From Pseudonocardia thermophila (lineage in GTDB: Bacteria; Actinomycetota; Actinomycetes; Mycobacteriales; Pseudonocardiaceae), in the NCBI RefSeq assembly GCF_900142365.1, contig NZ_FRAP01000026.1, forward strand, positions 1-64,000: a DNA stretch of 64,000 nt, given 5' to 3'. Under the pieces are notes generated by a model that was not told the DNA's origin, made no database searches, and saw nothing but the letters and a program-made list of their open reading frames with translations. The translations under genes and the position numbers were made by a program. Each line of letters begins with the position of its first letter. Positions within the stretch are counted from its first letter, which is position 1. Below, one piece after another: positions 1-8,573 of this stretch.

Positions 1-95
1 CGGGGAAAGGCGAGCCCGCCAAACGCAAACTGGCACAAAATCCAGTCAACAATAGCTCGACACACTGTTGAGTTCTCAAAAGACACCCGCACACC
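1..95 (-). promoter_or_regulatory. rRNA operon leader with boxA-like antitermination element
   Basis: Read on the minus strand, positions 82 to 61 give CTTTTGAGAACTCAACAGTG, the boxA-type core that precedes 16S rRNA in actinobacterial rrn operons, where it recruits the Nus antitermination complex. The following bases to the edge are A/T-richer leader sequence of the usual kind before 16S processing. No 16S sequence is inside the window, so the gene should begin shortly beyond the left edge. This is recognition of a known leader pattern; the rRNA itself is inferred. Confidence 0.75.
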
Positions 96-250
96 AAACT
101 CGAACCGGTTGGGTTCTCGCTCGGGGCGTTTTCCACCGTAGCACTCCCGCGATCCCGGGGGATCGAGGGGGTCCTCGGCGGGGGCGGCCAGCGGGCCTGT
201 TGACCGGGCTCCGAGGCCCGTTCTGTCCGGCTGTCTCGCTGACGGGAACT

Positions 251-280
251 AAGTTACGCCACGCCGCTCGGGCCCGTCAA
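251..280 (-). promoter_or_regulatory. Probable rrn promoter
   Basis: On the minus strand there is TTGACG (275-280) and TAACTT (251-256) separated by 18 bases, close to the sigma-70-type consensus. It lies about 170 bases upstream of the boxA element and points into it. The rest of 1-417 holds no supported gene; the small reading frames there have no family resemblance. Confidence 0.6.
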
Positions 281-417
281 ACCGGGGTACCCCATGACGG
301 ATGACCTGCGGCAACGCCGGTCGTCGCAGCGAGCCCGCGACGAACGGTCCGACCCCGTGACCATACCGCGACCCGGCCGCGAAGTCACGTTAACGGCCTG
401 TGAACAGCACGAACGCG

Positions 418-2559
418 TCATCGTCCGGCCGCTCCGCCGTCGGCGCGCGGCGTCTCCGTGACCTCCGCGGCCGCGCCGGACTCGTTCGTGTGACCTGCGA
501 CATCCTCTTGCTGCCGCTCGTCGACGACGAACGGCTCCTCCCCCGCCGCCAGTCGGCGGAGCATGGCGTTGTAGGCCACCAGCTCGGCGTCCCCGTCGGC
601 GTCGGCCCGGCGGTCACCGCGCTCGGCGGACCGCTCGTCCTGGCGTGACCACTGGATCAGCAGCGCCAGCACCACGATGAGCAGCGGGATCTCCCCGGAC
701 GCCCACGCCACGCCGCCCCCGAGCTGCTGGTCGCGCAGCGGATCGAGGACCCACGGCAGGCCGAGGGTGCGGTAGAAGTCCCCGCCGATGACGGAGTTCG
801 CGCTCATCAGCGTGATGCCGAAGAAGGCGTGGAAGGGCACCGACACGAACAGGATGCCCAGCCGCGCGGCGGGCGGCAGCCGCCGCGGCGCCGGGTCGAT
901 CCCGATCAGCGGCCAGAAGAACAGCATGCCGACGATCAGGAAGTGGAAGTTCATCGCGACGTGCGCCCAGTGCTCGCGCAGCGCGAGGGGGAACAACCCC
1001 GTGAAGTACAGCGCGTAGTAGCTGCCCACGAACAGCACGAGCGCCACCAGCGGGTGGGTGAGCCAGCGCGACACCGGTGAGTGGATCGCCGCCAGCAGCC
1101 ACTCCCGCGGTCCGGGCGGGGCGTCCCGGCCCGCCGGGGGCAAGGCGCGCAGCGCGAGGGTGATCGGTCCGCCCAGCACCAGCAGGATCGGGACCAGCAT
1201 CGACAGCAGCATGTGCTGGGCCATGTGCGCGCTGAACATCGCCGGCGCGTAGACACCGATGCCCGAGCTGGTGCTGACGAGCAGGGTGGCGCAGCCCGCG
1301 AGCCACGCGATCGTGCGCCCGACCGGCCACACGTCCCCCCGCGTGCGCAGCCGCCGCACGCCCAGCAGGTAGGAGAGCGCGAGCAGCACCGCGCCGGTGC
1401 CGAAGATCAGGTCGAACCGCCAGGCGAACAGCAGGTTGGCCAGGTCCGGCGGGCCGGGCAGGTCGTAGCCGATCAGCACCTCGGTCCGCGACGGCAGTCC
1501 CTCCCCCGTGTCCGGCGGGGCGGAACGGCCGAGCGCAACGGCCAGTCCCATGGTCACGCCCATGAGCAGCACCTCGACCGCGGCGAGCCGTACGAGCGCC
1601 GACGTGCGCCCGGCCGCCGCCTCGGGGACCGTGCGCCGCCGGTGCAGCGCGCCCAGCACGCCGAGCACCAGCAGCGCCGTGACCTTGAGCAGGATCAGCA
1701 GGCCGTAGAAGGAGCCGAACAGCGCGGGCAGCGGGATCCGCACCACCGTGTTGATCACGCCGGTCAGCGCCAGCACCGCCCAGCAGACCAGCGCCAGCCG
1801 GGAGAACCGCGGCACCGCCGTCGCGAGCGCAACCGTCCGGTCCGAGCCGCGCGCGGCGGCCAGCACGACCACCGCGGCCAGCCCGCCGACCCACAGCGAC
1901 GCCGCGAGCAGGTGCAGCACCAGGCTGTTCGTCGCGACGTCGTGCGCGCCACCGCTGGAGGAGTGCCCGGTGAACGCGACCGGAAGCGGGCCGGCCAGCG
2001 ACACCCCGAACAGCACCGCCGTCCAGCCCCAGCTCAGCACCGTCCGGGTGCCCGCGAGGACGATGAGCGCGAACACCGAGGTGAGCGTCCACGCCCAGGC
2101 CGTCGCCAGCCGCGGCACGAGGTCGACGAGCAGGCCGAGATCGAACACGTCGGTGACCGGGCGACCCAGTGCGTCGGCGACGCTCAGCGGGATCATCAGC
2201 AGCGCCGCGACCGACCACGCCGCTGCCGTCCAGAACGCCACCCGCACCGCGCGGAACCCGGCGACGTCGAGGTAACCGGACTTCTGCGGAGGCACGAGGA
2301 AGCTCGCCAGCAGCAGCGCCCCGATCGTGAGCACCATGCTCACCTCGGCAAGCGCCCGCATCGCCGGCAGCCCGACGTTGGTCAGCTCGCCGGGGTCGGG
2401 GAGCCCGAGCGCGACCAGCGGGCGCGACCCCGTGGCCGCCACGAGCACCGCCGCCACGAGCACCGCCACCGCGACCGCGACCACCAGGAGGGCTGCGGTG
2501 CGCGGCGAGCGCCGATCGACCGCGCCTGGTCGGTTGTCCTCGGCCGTCACCTGCGACAT
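418..2559 (-). CDS. CopD-CtaG fusion membrane protein (copper resistance / cytochrome c oxidase assembly)
   Basis: A 713-residue polytopic membrane protein. The N-terminal half has hydrophobic helices and a CopD-like section around residues 195-235 with GHSSSGGAHD, a further His, and LWVGGL. The C-terminal half is a caa3-type CtaG domain with SAHMAQHMLLSM near residue 445 and ALREHWAHVAMNFHFLIVG near 525; these His/Met-rich helices probably carry copper. The fusion is known in actinobacteria and is thought to move copper for cytochrome oxidase assembly. The start chosen is MSQVTAEDN; the 31 upstream in-frame codons are basic and unlike a membrane-protein N terminus. The tail after the last helix is charged and cytoplasmic-looking. 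Confidence 0.88.
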   Translation of the reverse strand: MSQVTAEDNRPGAVDRRSPRTAALLVVAVAVAVLVAAVLVAATGSRPLVALGLPDPGELTNVGLPAMRALAEVSMVLTIGALLLASFLVPPQKSGYLDVAGFRAVRVAFWTAAAWSVAALLMIPLSVADALGRPVTDVFDLGLLVDLVPRLATAWAWTLTSVFALIVLAGTRTVLSWGWTAVLFGVSLAGPLPVAFTGHSSSGGAHDVATNSLVLHLLAASLWVGGLAAVVVLAAARGSDRTVALATAVPRFSRLALVCWAVLALTGVINTVVRIPLPALFGSFYGLLILLKVTALLVLGVLGALHRRRTVPEAAAGRTSALVRLAAVEVLLMGVTMGLAVALGRSAPPDTGEGLPSRTEVLIGYDLPGPPDLANLLFAWRFDLIFGTGAVLLALSYLLGVRRLRTRGDVWPVGRTIAWLAGCATLLVSTSSGIGVYAPAMFSAHMAQHMLLSMLVPILLVLGGPITLALRALPPAGRDAPPGPREWLLAAIHSPVSRWLTHPLVALVLFVGSYYALYFTGLFPLALREHWAHVAMNFHFLIVGMLFFWPLIGIDPAPRRLPPAARLGILFVSVPFHAFFGITLMSANSVIGGDFYRTLGLPWVLDPLRDQQLGGGVAWASGEIPLLIVVLALLIQWSRQDERSAERGDRRADADGDAELVAYNAMLRRLAAGEEPFVVDERQQEDVAGHTNESGAAAEVTETPRADGGAAGR

Positions 2560-2633
2560 GCCGACCAGGCTATGCCTCCTCCCGACGGTCGAGTCCGCTG
2601 CGTGGCCGAGGCGGGCGCGCGACGCTGCCGGTG

Positions 2634-3224
2634 ATGTCCGCATCCGCGCCACCCCTGCTGGGGAGGCTCACCGACGGCCGCGGCACGACGTCAGCCACCT
2701 GGACCGTCGCGCCGCTGACCGGTGCGGAGCACGTCGCGGAGCTCGTGCCGGACGGCCGCCGCGGTCGAGATGGTGGCGGGCTCCGGTCGGGTCCGGACGG
2801 CGGTCGTCGCCCCGCCGGTGTGGTCGAACGCACTGGACGGGTTGTGCCTCACCGCGGTCGTGGCCGGGGCCGCCGGGTGCTGCTGCCCGCGGGCGCGCTC
2901 GTCGTCGTGACACCGTCTGCGGCGGCGCGGACGCCCGCCCAGCTGCGGGCGCGGGCCGTGCACCGGCACAGCTGGCCGAACCGGTCGGGGTCGGACGACG
3001 TGGGCTGGCTGCTCGCCGTGGCCGACGTCGCCGTCGTCGCGCACGACCGGGCCGTGTTCACGATCGACCTTCCGCAGGCCGGAGCCGAGGAGCTGGCAGC
3101 GGAACTGTCGGCATCGGGGTTGTGGCCGCCGCGGTAGGCGCCGCAGCACGTCGACGGGCTCACCGCCGAGGCCGGAGGGGGACGCTGGCCGGTGCCGCCG
3201 CTCCGGTTCGTCGCCCGCCGCTGA
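2634..3224 (+). pseudogene. Decayed or frameshifted gene of unknown function
   Basis: Third-position GC shows a coding signal that changes frame. The first frame (MSASAPPLLGRL onward) is convincing to about 2765. The next frame is then GC3-rich (VEMVAGSGRVRT...LCLTAVVAGAAG) to about 2880, and the original frame resumes (LLPAGALVVVTP...VFTIDLPQAG). An in-frame TAG at 3135-3137 is followed by 28 more codons with about 90% G/C at third positions, ending at TGA 3222-3224. Two compensating shifts plus a nonsense codon suggest a decaying gene or assembly errors. The protein matches no family I recognise. Confidence 0.5.
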
Positions 3225-3229
3225 CGTCG

Positions 3230-5188
3230 CTACGCCGGGAGCTCCGCCTCGCTGCCCTGGATCAGGGCGGTGAGCGGCGCTGGGCGGCCGAGGTGGTAGC
3301 CCTGCCCCTGGTCGACTCCGATCCGGCGCAGCTCGACGACCAGCTGCGGCCGGTCCACCTGCTCGGCGACGGTGACCAGGCCGAGCGGGCGGGCGAGCGC
3401 CACCACCGCCCCGACCAGCGCGCGGTCGGTGGCGGACTGGTCGACCTGGGCGACGAAGTCCCCGGCGATCTTGACCGAGGTGAACCGCAGGTGCTTGAGG
3501 TAGGCGAAGGAGCCGAACCCGGCGCCGAAGTCGTCGAGGGCGAACCCGACGCCGGCGTCGATGAGTGTGCTGGCGAGATCGCGGGCGGCGGTGAGCTCGG
3601 TGATCGCGACGGTCTCGGTGACCTCCACACCGAGCCGGTCGGGCAGGACGTCGTGGCGGCGCAGCTGCTCCAGGATCCAGGCGCCGAGGTCGCGGTCCTC
3701 CAGGGAGCGCCCCGACAGGTTCGCCTGCAGGCGCAGCCCGGTCGCCCGGGCCCGGGGCGTGGCCAGCGCCCGCACCGCTTCGCCGACCACCCAGCGGTCC
3801 AGCCGGTGCACGAGGTCGGTGCGCTCGACCGGCGGCAGGAACTCGGCGGGCCCCAGCGGTGGCTCCTTCCCGTCGCACAGCCGCAGGAGCAGCTCGTACC
3901 GGCTCACCCGGCGGGTACGCAGATCGATGATCGGCTGGGCGTGCAGGGCCATCGCGCCGTCGTCGAGGGCCGCCGCGACCCGGCGCAGCAGGTTGACCCG
4001 CCGGCCCGCGGTGCGTTGCAGGTCCTCGGTGTAGCTGACGGCGCGCCCACCACCGGTGCGTTTGGCCTCATCCAGCGCGAGTCCGGCGTGGAAGAGGGTG
4101 GTGTCGACGTCCCGGACGATCTCGGCGACCCCGGCGCTGACGGCCACCTTGATCAAGCCCCCGCCCGCCGGGATCGGCGTGCGCGCGACCATCGCGCACA
4201 GCCGGGCACTGGCCGCGAGCGCCTCGGCGACGCTGTGCTCGGGCAGCACCACGGTGAACCGGTCACCACCGATGCGCCCCAGCAGGACCTCACCCCCGGC
4301 CTCGCGCAGCAGCAGTCCGGCCAGCTCGCGCAGCACCTCGTCCCCGGTGGTGACGCCGTGCACCTCGTTGATCTCCGTCAGCTTGTCGACGTCGATGACG
4401 ACGACGGTGCCGCCGGCACCCGCCGCGCACTCGGCGAGCTCCGTCAGCACCCGGTGCCGGCTGGCGACCCCGGTGTGCGGGTCGTTCGCGGCGAGGAAAG
4501 CGAGAGCGGTGCGCGTCGCCTGCATCTCGGTGACATCGCGGGCGGTCCCCAACAGCCGCAACGGCCGCGCGGTCGCGGCGTCGAGGACCACCGATCCGCG
4601 CAGCTCGACGGTGCGCAGGTCGGCGCGGTCGGAGCGGAAGAACCGCACGGTGCGGCCCCAGCTCTCGCCGGAGCGAAGCGCATCGGTGAGCGTGCGCTCG
4701 AGGCCCTCCATGTCGTCGGGGTGCACGAGGGCGGCGAGCAGCTGCCGGTCGATCACGACGTCGGCGGGCAGGCCGAGCATCGCGGGCAGCTCGGGCGACC
4801 AGCGCGCCCGGTCGGCCACCACGTCCCAGTCCCAGGTCGCGGTGCCCGGAACCGCGGTGATCGGGCCGCCGTCGTGCTCGGTCTCGTCGACCAGCTGGAT
4901 CAACCGCCCGTCCGCCAGGTCCTGCCGGGTGGCCCGCCACCAGCGCACGGAGCCGTCCGGGGTGGGCCAGCGCAGGCACACGGGTTCGTCGCGGACCCCG
5001 GCGAGCAGCTCGACCGGCCCGTCGGGTCCGTCCCACCGGCCGCCGTACGGCTCGACCAGCCTGGTGGCTGCGGCGTTGTGCCAGCGCACTCCGCCGCCGT
5101 CGACGAGGACCATCGCCGTGGTCGTCGCGTCCGCCGCGGCGACCACCCTGCCCATCAGGTCAAGGGGCAGATCGAATCGGTGCGCCAC
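3230..5188 (-). CDS. PAS-GGDEF-EAL c-di-GMP protein with degenerate GGDEF motif
   Basis: About 652 residues: two PAS-like sensor regions (residues 10-110 and 125-235), a GGDEF domain (240-400) and an EAL domain (410-640). The GGDEF signature reads IGGDRF, so the metal-binding Glu is replaced by Arg and cyclase activity is doubtful. EAL landmarks are largely present: ELLLR in place of EALxR, LQANLSGRS, GVEVTETVAI, DDFGAGFGS, a Lys in SVKIAGDFV, AEQVDR and GQGYHLGRP, so phosphodiesterase activity is plausible. The start is a GTG (VAHRFDL) six bases after GAGAGGA at 5195-5201; an upstream GTG at 5224 lacks a ribosome site. It lies 44 bases after the PP2C gene, probably co-transcribed. Confidence 0.87.
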   Translation of the reverse strand: MAHRFDLPLDLMGRVVAAADATTTAMVLVDGGGVRWHNAAATRLVEPYGGRWDGPDGPVELLAGVRDEPVCLRWPTPDGSVRWWRATRQDLADGRLIQLVDETEHDGGPITAVPGTATWDWDVVADRARWSPELPAMLGLPADVVIDRQLLAALVHPDDMEGLERTLTDALRSGESWGRTVRFFRSDRADLRTVELRGSVVLDAATARPLRLLGTARDVTEMQATRTALAFLAANDPHTGVASRHRVLTELAECAAGAGGTVVVIDVDKLTEINEVHGVTTGDEVLRELAGLLLREAGGEVLLGRIGGDRFTVVLPEHSVAEALAASARLCAMVARTPIPAGGGLIKVAVSAGVAEIVRDVDTTLFHAGLALDEAKRTGGGRAVSYTEDLQRTAGRRVNLLRRVAAALDDGAMALHAQPIIDLRTRRVSRYELLLRLCDGKEPPLGPAEFLPPVERTDLVHRLDRWVVGEAVRALATPRARATGLRLQANLSGRSLEDRDLGAWILEQLRRHDVLPDRLGVEVTETVAITELTAARDLASTLIDAGVGFALDDFGAGFGSFAYLKHLRFTSVKIAGDFVAQVDQSATDRALVGAVVALARPLGLVTVAEQVDRPQLVVELRRIGVDQGQGYHLGRPAPLTALIQGSEAELPA

Positions 5189-5232
5189 ACGGGGTCCTCT
5201 CTCGCGGGCGACCGCCCCGCTCACTCGGGGAC

Positions 5233-6033
5233 TCAGGTTCCCCCGGCCTGCTCGGCCGCCGCCCCCACGATGAGCGGCACCTGCTCCGTGGGAGCAGACT
5301 CCTCCACCAAGTCGGCGACGATGCAGGTGATGTTATCCGGGCCGCCGCCGGCGTTCGCCCGTTCGATGAGCTTCGCTACAGCGCCTGCCCGCTCCGGTTC
5401 GCCCGCGAGGACCTCGCGGATCTCGTTGTCGCCGAGCACCGCGGTCACCCCGTCGGAGCAGATGAGGTACCGGTCACCGATCTGGCCCTGGTGCTCGAAC
5501 AGGTCCGGCTCCGCGACGGTGCCGTCCTGCAGGGTGCGGATGAGCCACGAGCGCCGCGGGTGCTCTGCCGCCTCCTCGACGGAGATGCGGCCTTCGTCGA
5601 CCAGGGCCTGCACCAGCGTGTGGTCGCGGGTCATCCGGGTCAGCTCGCCGTCGCGCAGCAGGTAGGCGCGCGAGTCGCCGATGTGCAGGACCCCGATGCG
5701 GGTGCCGTCGACGAGGAAGGCGACGACGGTGGTGCCGGTGCCGCGCATCTCCGGCTCGGCGTCAGCGAGCGCCGTCAGCCGCGCCGAAGCGTCCTCGATG
5801 GCCTCCGACAGCTTCTCGAGCAGGTCGACACCGCTCAGGTCGGTGTCGGCGAGTCGCCCGGCGAGATCGAGGAACGCGGTGACCGCTACGGTGCTCGCCA
5901 CCTCACCGTGTGCGTGGCCACCCATGCCGTCGGCGAGGGCGAGCAACCGGGCGCTCGTCGCGGCCGAGTCCTGGTTCATCGACCGCCGCCGACCGGTGTC
6001 AGAACCGGCGGCGGAGCGCAGCGTCGGGGCCAT
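5233..6033 (-). CDS. PP2C-family serine/threonine phosphatase
   Basis: Soluble 266-residue PP2C catalytic domain without a membrane segment, so unlike the membrane-anchored PstP. Family motifs are in order: RSMNQDS (about 18-24), ADGMGGHAHGE (34-44), GTGTTVVAFL (98-107), HIGDSRAYLLRDG (116-128), DHT, LICSDGVT (192-199) and PDNITCIV near the end. The Asp residues of these motifs bind the two catalytic metals. Likely removes phosphate from Ser/Thr kinase targets or acts in a regulatory switch; no partner kinase is nearby. Divergent from the methylase fusion, with an inverted repeat between them. Confidence 0.9.
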   Translation of the reverse strand: MAPTLRSAAGSDTGRRRSMNQDSAATSARLLALADGMGGHAHGEVASTVAVTAFLDLAGRLADTDLSGVDLLEKLSEAIEDASARLTALADAEPEMRGTGTTVVAFLVDGTRIGVLHIGDSRAYLLRDGELTRMTRDHTLVQALVDEGRISVEEAAEHPRRSWLIRTLQDGTVAEPDLFEHQGQIGDRYLICSDGVTAVLGDNEIREVLAGEPERAGAVAKLIERANAGGGPDNITCIVADLVEESAPTEQVPLIVGAAAEQAGGT

Positions 6034-6051
6034 GATGACAGGTTCTCATGC

Positions 6052-6068
6052 TGTGAACACGCTTCACA
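6052..6068. promoter_or_regulatory. Inverted repeat TGTGAA-N5-TTCACA between divergent genes
   Basis: Six-base perfect arms separated by CACGC, located 19 bases upstream of the PP2C start and 32 bases upstream of the methylase start. A further TGTGAA follows at about 6080. It has operator geometry; the regulator is unknown. Confidence 0.35.
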
Positions 6069-6086
6069 AGCGGGTTGCGTGTGAAC

Positions 6087-6092
6087 TACCGT
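6087..6092 (+). promoter_or_regulatory. -10 element of a leaderless promoter
   Basis: TACCGT followed by 7 bases and then GTG at 6100. This spacing puts the transcription start on the start codon, which sets the start of the methylase fusion in preference to a second GTG 18 bases downstream. Confidence 0.45.
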
Positions 6093-6099
6093 CTCGTGC

Positions 6100-7857
6100 G
6101 TGGTTGGGGACACGACCGTGAGCACGGGCGAGATCGCCCGGCTCGGCGGCGTGGGCCGCGCGGCCGTGAGCAACTGGCGGCGCCGCCACGACGACTTCCC
6201 CGAACCCGTCGCCGGAACCGCGTCGAGCCCGCGCTTCGCGCTGTCGGAGGTCGAGGCCTGGCTGCGCCGCAACGGCCGCAGCTACCGCCTGTCCCCCGCG
6301 GACCTCGCCTGGCAGTGGCTGCGCCCGCGAGGCGACGACCTGCACCTGACCTCCCGGCTCGCCGACGTCGGCGATCACCTGCTCCACGAGAACCGCGCCC
6401 TGCGCCCGGAACTGCGCCGGGCGCTCGACGAGCTGGTCGAGGCCGTGGGCCCGGCCGCAGCCTTCGAAGAGCTGTGCACCCGCCTGCGCGGGGTGCTGCG
6501 CTCGCGGACGGAGCCGAGCGAGGAAACAGCGCTGGCCATGGCCCGCATCGCGCTGCCGCGGCCCGGCACGCTCCTCGACCCCGCGTGCGGCACCGGCGGG
6601 CTGCTGCTCACCGCGGCCCCGCGGCGGGCGATCGGTTGCTGCGCCGATCCCGCGCTGGCTCGCATCGCCACCGCCCGGCTGCAGCTGGCCGGGATCGACG
6701 GCCAGGTCCACGCCGTCGACGCGCTGCGGGACGGGCCGCCGGACCGCCTGGCCGACGGCGCCGTCTGCGATCCGCCCGGCGACCGCAGCCACACCGCCGC
6801 GCGGCTGGTCGGCGACCGCCGCTTCGCCTACGGCCTCCCGCCGCGATCCGAGCCGGAGCTGGCGTGGTTGCAGCACTGCCTCGCCGCCGTCGTCCCGGGC
6901 GGGACGGTGGTGGTGCGGATGCCGGCGCCCGCCGCGGACCGCCGGGCCGGCCGACGCATCCGGGCGAACCTGCTGCGCTCCGGCGCCCTGCGCGCCGTGC
7001 TCACGGTCGCCGACGGCGACCTGTGGGTGCTGCGCCGCCCCGCGCCCGACGCCGAACCGCCCTCGTCGGTGCTGATGGCGCGTGGCTCGGCCGAGGAGGT
7101 CGTCGCCCGTTGGTCGGCGTTCCTCGCCGGGCGCGAGATCACCGGCGACGCCCGCGTCGTCCCGGTCGTCGAGCTGCTCGACGACGCCGTCGACATCGCC
7201 CCGGAGCGCCGGCTCCCCCGCGTGCCCGGGCCGGATCCCGCGGCCGCCTACGCCGAGCTGCAGGCCCGCCGGCCGCAGGTCGCGGAGGTGCCCCAGCTGA
7301 TCCCGCTCGCCGAGCGGCGCGACCTGCCCACCGCCACCGTCGCGGAGCTGTCCCGGTCGGGCGCCGTCCGAGCCCGCACGGCGTCCGCCGGCACCGTGCT
7401 GGGCGAGGGCGACATCGCCGTGCTGACCGTCGCCGACCTGGCGACCGGGTCCCGCCCGACCGGGCGCACCACCCCGAGCCGGGCGCTGGTGCGGACCCGA
7501 CCCGGTGATGTCGTGGCCTCGCCGATGGGCCGGGTGCGGGTCGCCGAGGAACGGGCCGTGCTGGGTCCGGGGCTCGTCGCCTACCGGGTGGATCCCGAGC
7601 GGATCGACGCCGAGTTCCTCGCCGGTGTGCTGCGCTGCTCACCGGCCGCCGCCGGGTCCGGCTCGGCCCGCTACGGCCAGCGCGCCCGCGTGCCGCTGCT
7701 CCCGCTGACCGAGCAGCGCCGCTACGGCAAGGCGTTCCGCGAGCTGCAGGACGCCGCCGACGCCGCCCGCGCCGCGGCCGAGCGGGCCGAGGAGCTGCAG
7801 CGGATCGGGGGCGTCGGCCTCGTCGAGGGCTGGCTGGTCCCCGGCCCGGAGGACTAG
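6100..7857 (+). CDS. Helix-turn-helix / N6-adenine DNA methylase / specificity-like fusion
   Basis: 585 residues. Residues 8-58 form a MerR/XRE-like helix-turn-helix (TGEIARLGGVGRAAVSNWRR). Residues 90-310 resemble HsdM-type N-6 methylases: motif I is DPACGTGG (160-167). The expected motif IV (NPPF/NPPY or DPPY) appears as CDPPG (223-227), losing the aromatic residue that stacks on the flipped base. Residues about 350-570 resemble a type I specificity half, including PGDVVASPMGRVRV and a helical C-terminal spacer. No restriction (HsdR) gene lies nearby. It could be an orphan methylase, an inactive DNA-binding relative, or a regulator. Ends in a 4-base overlap with the convergent GPP34 gene. 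Confidence 0.75.
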   Translation: MVGDTTVSTGEIARLGGVGRAAVSNWRRRHDDFPEPVAGTASSPRFALSEVEAWLRRNGRSYRLSPADLAWQWLRPRGDDLHLTSRLADVGDHLLHENRALRPELRRALDELVEAVGPAAAFEELCTRLRGVLRSRTEPSEETALAMARIALPRPGTLLDPACGTGGLLLTAAPRRAIGCCADPALARIATARLQLAGIDGQVHAVDALRDGPPDRLADGAVCDPPGDRSHTAARLVGDRRFAYGLPPRSEPELAWLQHCLAAVVPGGTVVVRMPAPAADRRAGRRIRANLLRSGALRAVLTVADGDLWVLRRPAPDAEPPSSVLMARGSAEEVVARWSAFLAGREITGDARVVPVVELLDDAVDIAPERRLPRVPGPDPAAAYAELQARRPQVAEVPQLIPLAERRDLPTATVAELSRSGAVRARTASAGTVLGEGDIAVLTVADLATGSRPTGRTTPSRALVRTRPGDVVASPMGRVRVAEERAVLGPGLVAYRVDPERIDAEFLAGVLRCSPAAAGSGSARYGQRARVPLLPLTEQRRYGKAFRELQDAADAARAAAERAEELQRIGGVGLVEGWLVPGPED

Positions 7858-8516
7858 GAACCGCCTGCCGCCGCGCCGGCGACGGTGGCCGCGACGACCG
7901 CCGCCATCACAGTGGCCTGCACCGCCTGCACGGCCTGCGCCACCGCCGAGCCCGCCCAGTCGCCCTCGGCGACCTGCTTCGCGCGGGCCCGCAGCGCACG
8001 CCGATCCCCCGCGACGACCTTGTGCTCGGCCTTCACGGCGTAGAGCAGCGACACCAGCGCGGCCTGCCGAGCGTCGGGCTCGGCAGCCGCCGTCAGCACA
8101 GCAGCGAGCCCGCCCTGCAGCGCCGCCCGCGGGCCGGGATCGGGGAAACGCCACGTCGTGGTCGGGATGAGGCCGAAGATGCGGTTGCGTTCGGCGGTCA
8201 GGATCCCGGCGTCGACGAGCCGGGCGAACACGGCCGACCGCATCTTCGCCAGCCGCTCCACTGCGCCCGCCGCGCGCCGCTCCTTCGGGCCGAGGCGGTC
8301 GATCGCGGCGTCGAGCAGCGGGTTACCGGTCGGCCCGCCGACGACCGCGACCCGTGCCTTCGCGCCCGTCCCGGTGACCGCGATGCGCTCGGCGCCCGCT
8401 AGATCGAACAGCAGCGCACCGGCGACGGCGCGGTCGAACGCCGTGCCGTCGACGACCGGCTTCCCGGTCGTCGGGTCGACGAGCAGGAGCGCGAGGTCCT
8501 CCGCGAGCGTGCTCAT
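7854..8516 (-). CDS. GPP34 (Golgi phosphoprotein 3-like) family protein
   Basis: 220 residues starting MSTLAEDLALLLVDPTTGK, the typical GPP34 N terminus, followed by DRAVAGALLFDLAG and a region ending FGLIPTTTWRFPD that matches the family's order of helices. Eukaryotic GOLPH3 binds PI4P membranes; in actinobacteria the family is abundant and its role is not established. The C terminus is Ala/Val-rich. A short tail overlaps the convergent methylase fusion. Confidence 0.85.
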   Translation of the reverse strand: MSTLAEDLALLLVDPTTGKPVVDGTAFDRAVAGALLFDLAGAERIAVTGTGAKARVAVVGGPTGNPLLDAAIDRLGPKERRAAGAVERLAKMRSAVFARLVDAGILTAERNRIFGLIPTTTWRFPDPGPRAALQGGLAAVLTAAAEPDARQAALVSLLYAVKAEHKVVAGDRRALRARAKQVAEGDWAGSAVAQAVQAVQATVMAAVVAATVAGAAAGGS

Positions 8517-8573
8517 GGGTTCTCCTTACCCGAAACTGCGAGGGCGGCGGTACTGACAGCCGTCATCGATCCG

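Noticed and set aside
68..304. 78-codon plus-strand frame at the left edge
   Set aside because: Lies within the rrn leader and promoter on the other strand.
1081..2634. 517-codon frame on the plus strand opposite the CopD-CtaG gene
   Set aside because: It is the complement of a well-supported membrane protein and is rich in His/Arg/Gln/Asp, typical of antisense frames in high-GC DNA.
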